Source: Hermodice carunculata (Eukaryota > Annelida > Polychaeta > Eunicida > Amphinomidae). From it: a stretch of 64,000 nt of DNA. The stretch is from NCBI GenBank assembly GCA_964020975.1, contig OZ026622.1, forward strand, positions 54,230,518 to 54,294,517, read 5' to 3'. Positions 62,569 to 64,000 of this stretch are shown piece after piece (position 1 is the stretch's first letter; every line of letters begins with the position of its first letter). Position numbers and translations under genes: made by a program. The notes under the pieces were generated by a model that saw only the letters and a program-made list of their open reading frames with translations, did no database searches and was not told where the DNA came from.

Positions 62569-63480
62569 CTGAAAACAGACAACGTTTATACTTTTTAATG
62601 AAGTACTGAAAATGCAGATTTTGAAATACAGGTATCTCAAAATGGTAATGGCTTATAATAATTGAATATATATACAGTGTACATGTACATACATATACTT
62701 AGAATATACTATTTCTCTTCATTTCTTAATTTAATTTTGGTAGTCCACATGCATGCCCAGCTCTTGGAAAGGGACTGGAATATTTTCATCTGTTAACAAG
62801 ATGTTAGTCATTATTTACAGCAGATATATTGTTAAGATGTTTATAATGATGTAAAAGAATAAACAAACTTCTTGTTCATAAGATAAGTTCTCTGGGACAC
62901 TGCTGTTAGCCATTGTCATCTGCACAATAATCTCCCCAACTTCAAAGTTTATGTGTTCTGTTAAAATTAAACACATTAAAAAAGCTCAAAAATTTTCTTA
63001 AACCTACAATGTATATATAAAAGGCATAACAACTGGAAGCATTGTGCAAGTGACATCCTGTTTCCAGCATAACATTGCATTAGCTGCTTTGTCACAAGAC
63101 TGTAGGGGAGATTGTTGTGGTAGGATGGAGACAGGACTGGTTGAGAGGCCGGGTTGAGGCAAGAGTGGTTCCTGGAAGGCACACAAGGTGCCACTCATGT
63201 ATACGAGGAGCCACAGAAAGATAGATTGGCCAAAGAATGTATCTATTGGGCTGGAGCAAAATGATTCAACCTTTGGCTTCAAGTGGGAGTGGAATCCCCA
63301 ACAAGAGAATGGGCTGTTCTGGAAACATAACTAGGTTCAGTGGCCCACCACTGGTGAGAGACAGTTTGTGCTAGACCCTGACCACATGTGAGGCTCTTGC
63401 CACAGCAAGCTGAGGGGATGTGCCATGGTTCTCCTTGCCTCACTTATGACCCCAAATAGGCCACCTGTTTGTAAGAATGT
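62569..63480. other. LRRK2-type intron, unexplained part
   Basis: The preceding kinase exon (DYG/APE motifs) is not here. Open frames near 63,004-63,282 on the minus strand lack motifs. Confidence 0.5.
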
Positions 63481-63493
63481 GGCAGACAATACT

Positions 63494-64000
63494 AGTTCTA
63501 CTGCCAAAGTATTACCTGAAGCTACAGTACCACTCACAAAGTATTACCTGAAGTATTAGTGTTACTGCCAAAGTATTACCTGAAGTATTAGTGTTACTGC
63601 CAAAGTATTACCTGAAGTAGTAGTACTAGTTCTACTGCCAAAGTATTACCTGAAGTAATACACTACTGCCAAAGTATTACCTGAAATTACAGTACTACTG
63701 TCAAAGTATTGCTTCAAGTATTAGTATTCATGCCAAAGTATTACCTGAAGTTTTAGTATTATTGCCAAAGTATTAGTATTACTGCCAAAGTATTACTTGA
63801 CGTATAAGTACTACAGCCAAAGTATTACCTACAGTACTAGTACGACAGCCAAAGTATTACCTGAAGTAACAGAACTACTGTCAAAGTATCACCTCAAGTA
63901 ACAGTAATGCTGCCAAAGTATTACCTGAAGTAATAGTACTATTACTATAGTACTACTGTCAAAGTATTACCTGAAGTACATGTAAGAGCACTACTGCAAA
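63494..64000. repeat. About 30-bp minisatellite, running off the window
   Basis: About 17 diverged copies of actgccaaagtattacctga plus agtattagt. Confidence 0.92.

Noticed and set aside
62569-64000. Upstream kinase exon (DYG...APE)
   Set aside because: Searched by eye on the minus strand; no such motif. It must lie beyond the window.

Overview
Organism. This is nuclear DNA of an invertebrate animal. Genes are split by many GT-AG introns, the DNA is AT-rich, and intergenic and intronic sequence is packed with microsatellites, minisatellites, short inverted-repeat (MITE-like) elements and decayed non-LTR retrotransposons. The protein-level matches (SEC61 alpha, an LRRK2-type kinase/WD40 protein) are closest in my memory to deuterostome or other bilaterian orthologues. 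I cannot name the species from sequence alone. Layout. (1) 2,421-20,725, minus strand: a complete eight-exon gene for a 404-residue protein with two C2 domains and a predicted N-myristoylation site. I do not recognise a named vertebrate subfamily. (2) 20,726-21,371: a 646-bp head-to-head interval holding a perfect TGACGTCA (CRE/ATF) palindrome and a GTCACGTGAC (E-box/CLEAR-type) palindrome, probably a bidirectional promoter. (3) 21,372-37,718, plus strand: a complete eleven-exon SEC61 alpha gene, 476 residues, the ER translocon pore, with a poly(A) signal near 38,967. (4) 37,719-49,072: about 11 kb of intergenic repeats, including a near-identical 0.7-kb tandem duplication and several inverted-repeat elements. 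(5) 49,073-62,568, minus strand: the last ten coding exons (488 residues) of an LRRK2-type gene, from the kinase C-lobe through the WD40 domain to the stop. The rest lies beyond the right edge. All 29 exons join in phase with canonical splice sites. Mobile DNA. The first intron of the C2 gene holds a nest. A minus-strand non-LTR retrotransposon is split by a roughly 1-kb element with inverted-repeat ends. That element carries the 3' end of a second, plus-strand LINE, and the LINE is itself split by a 100-bp element with terminal inverted repeats and a direct duplication of the target. Other families have clear insertion signatures: TTAA-flanked hairpin MITEs, CAGGG-ended MITEs with 5-bp duplications, a TA-flanked Tc1/mariner-like MITE, and a 352-bp palindrome filled with AGATATCT units. 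No LTR retroelement, virus-derived gene, CRISPR array, tRNA or rRNA was recognised. How the genes relate. SEC61 alpha and the C2 protein probably share a promoter. The LRRK2-type gene converges on SEC61 alpha tail to tail, and nothing in the sequence ties it functionally to the other two.
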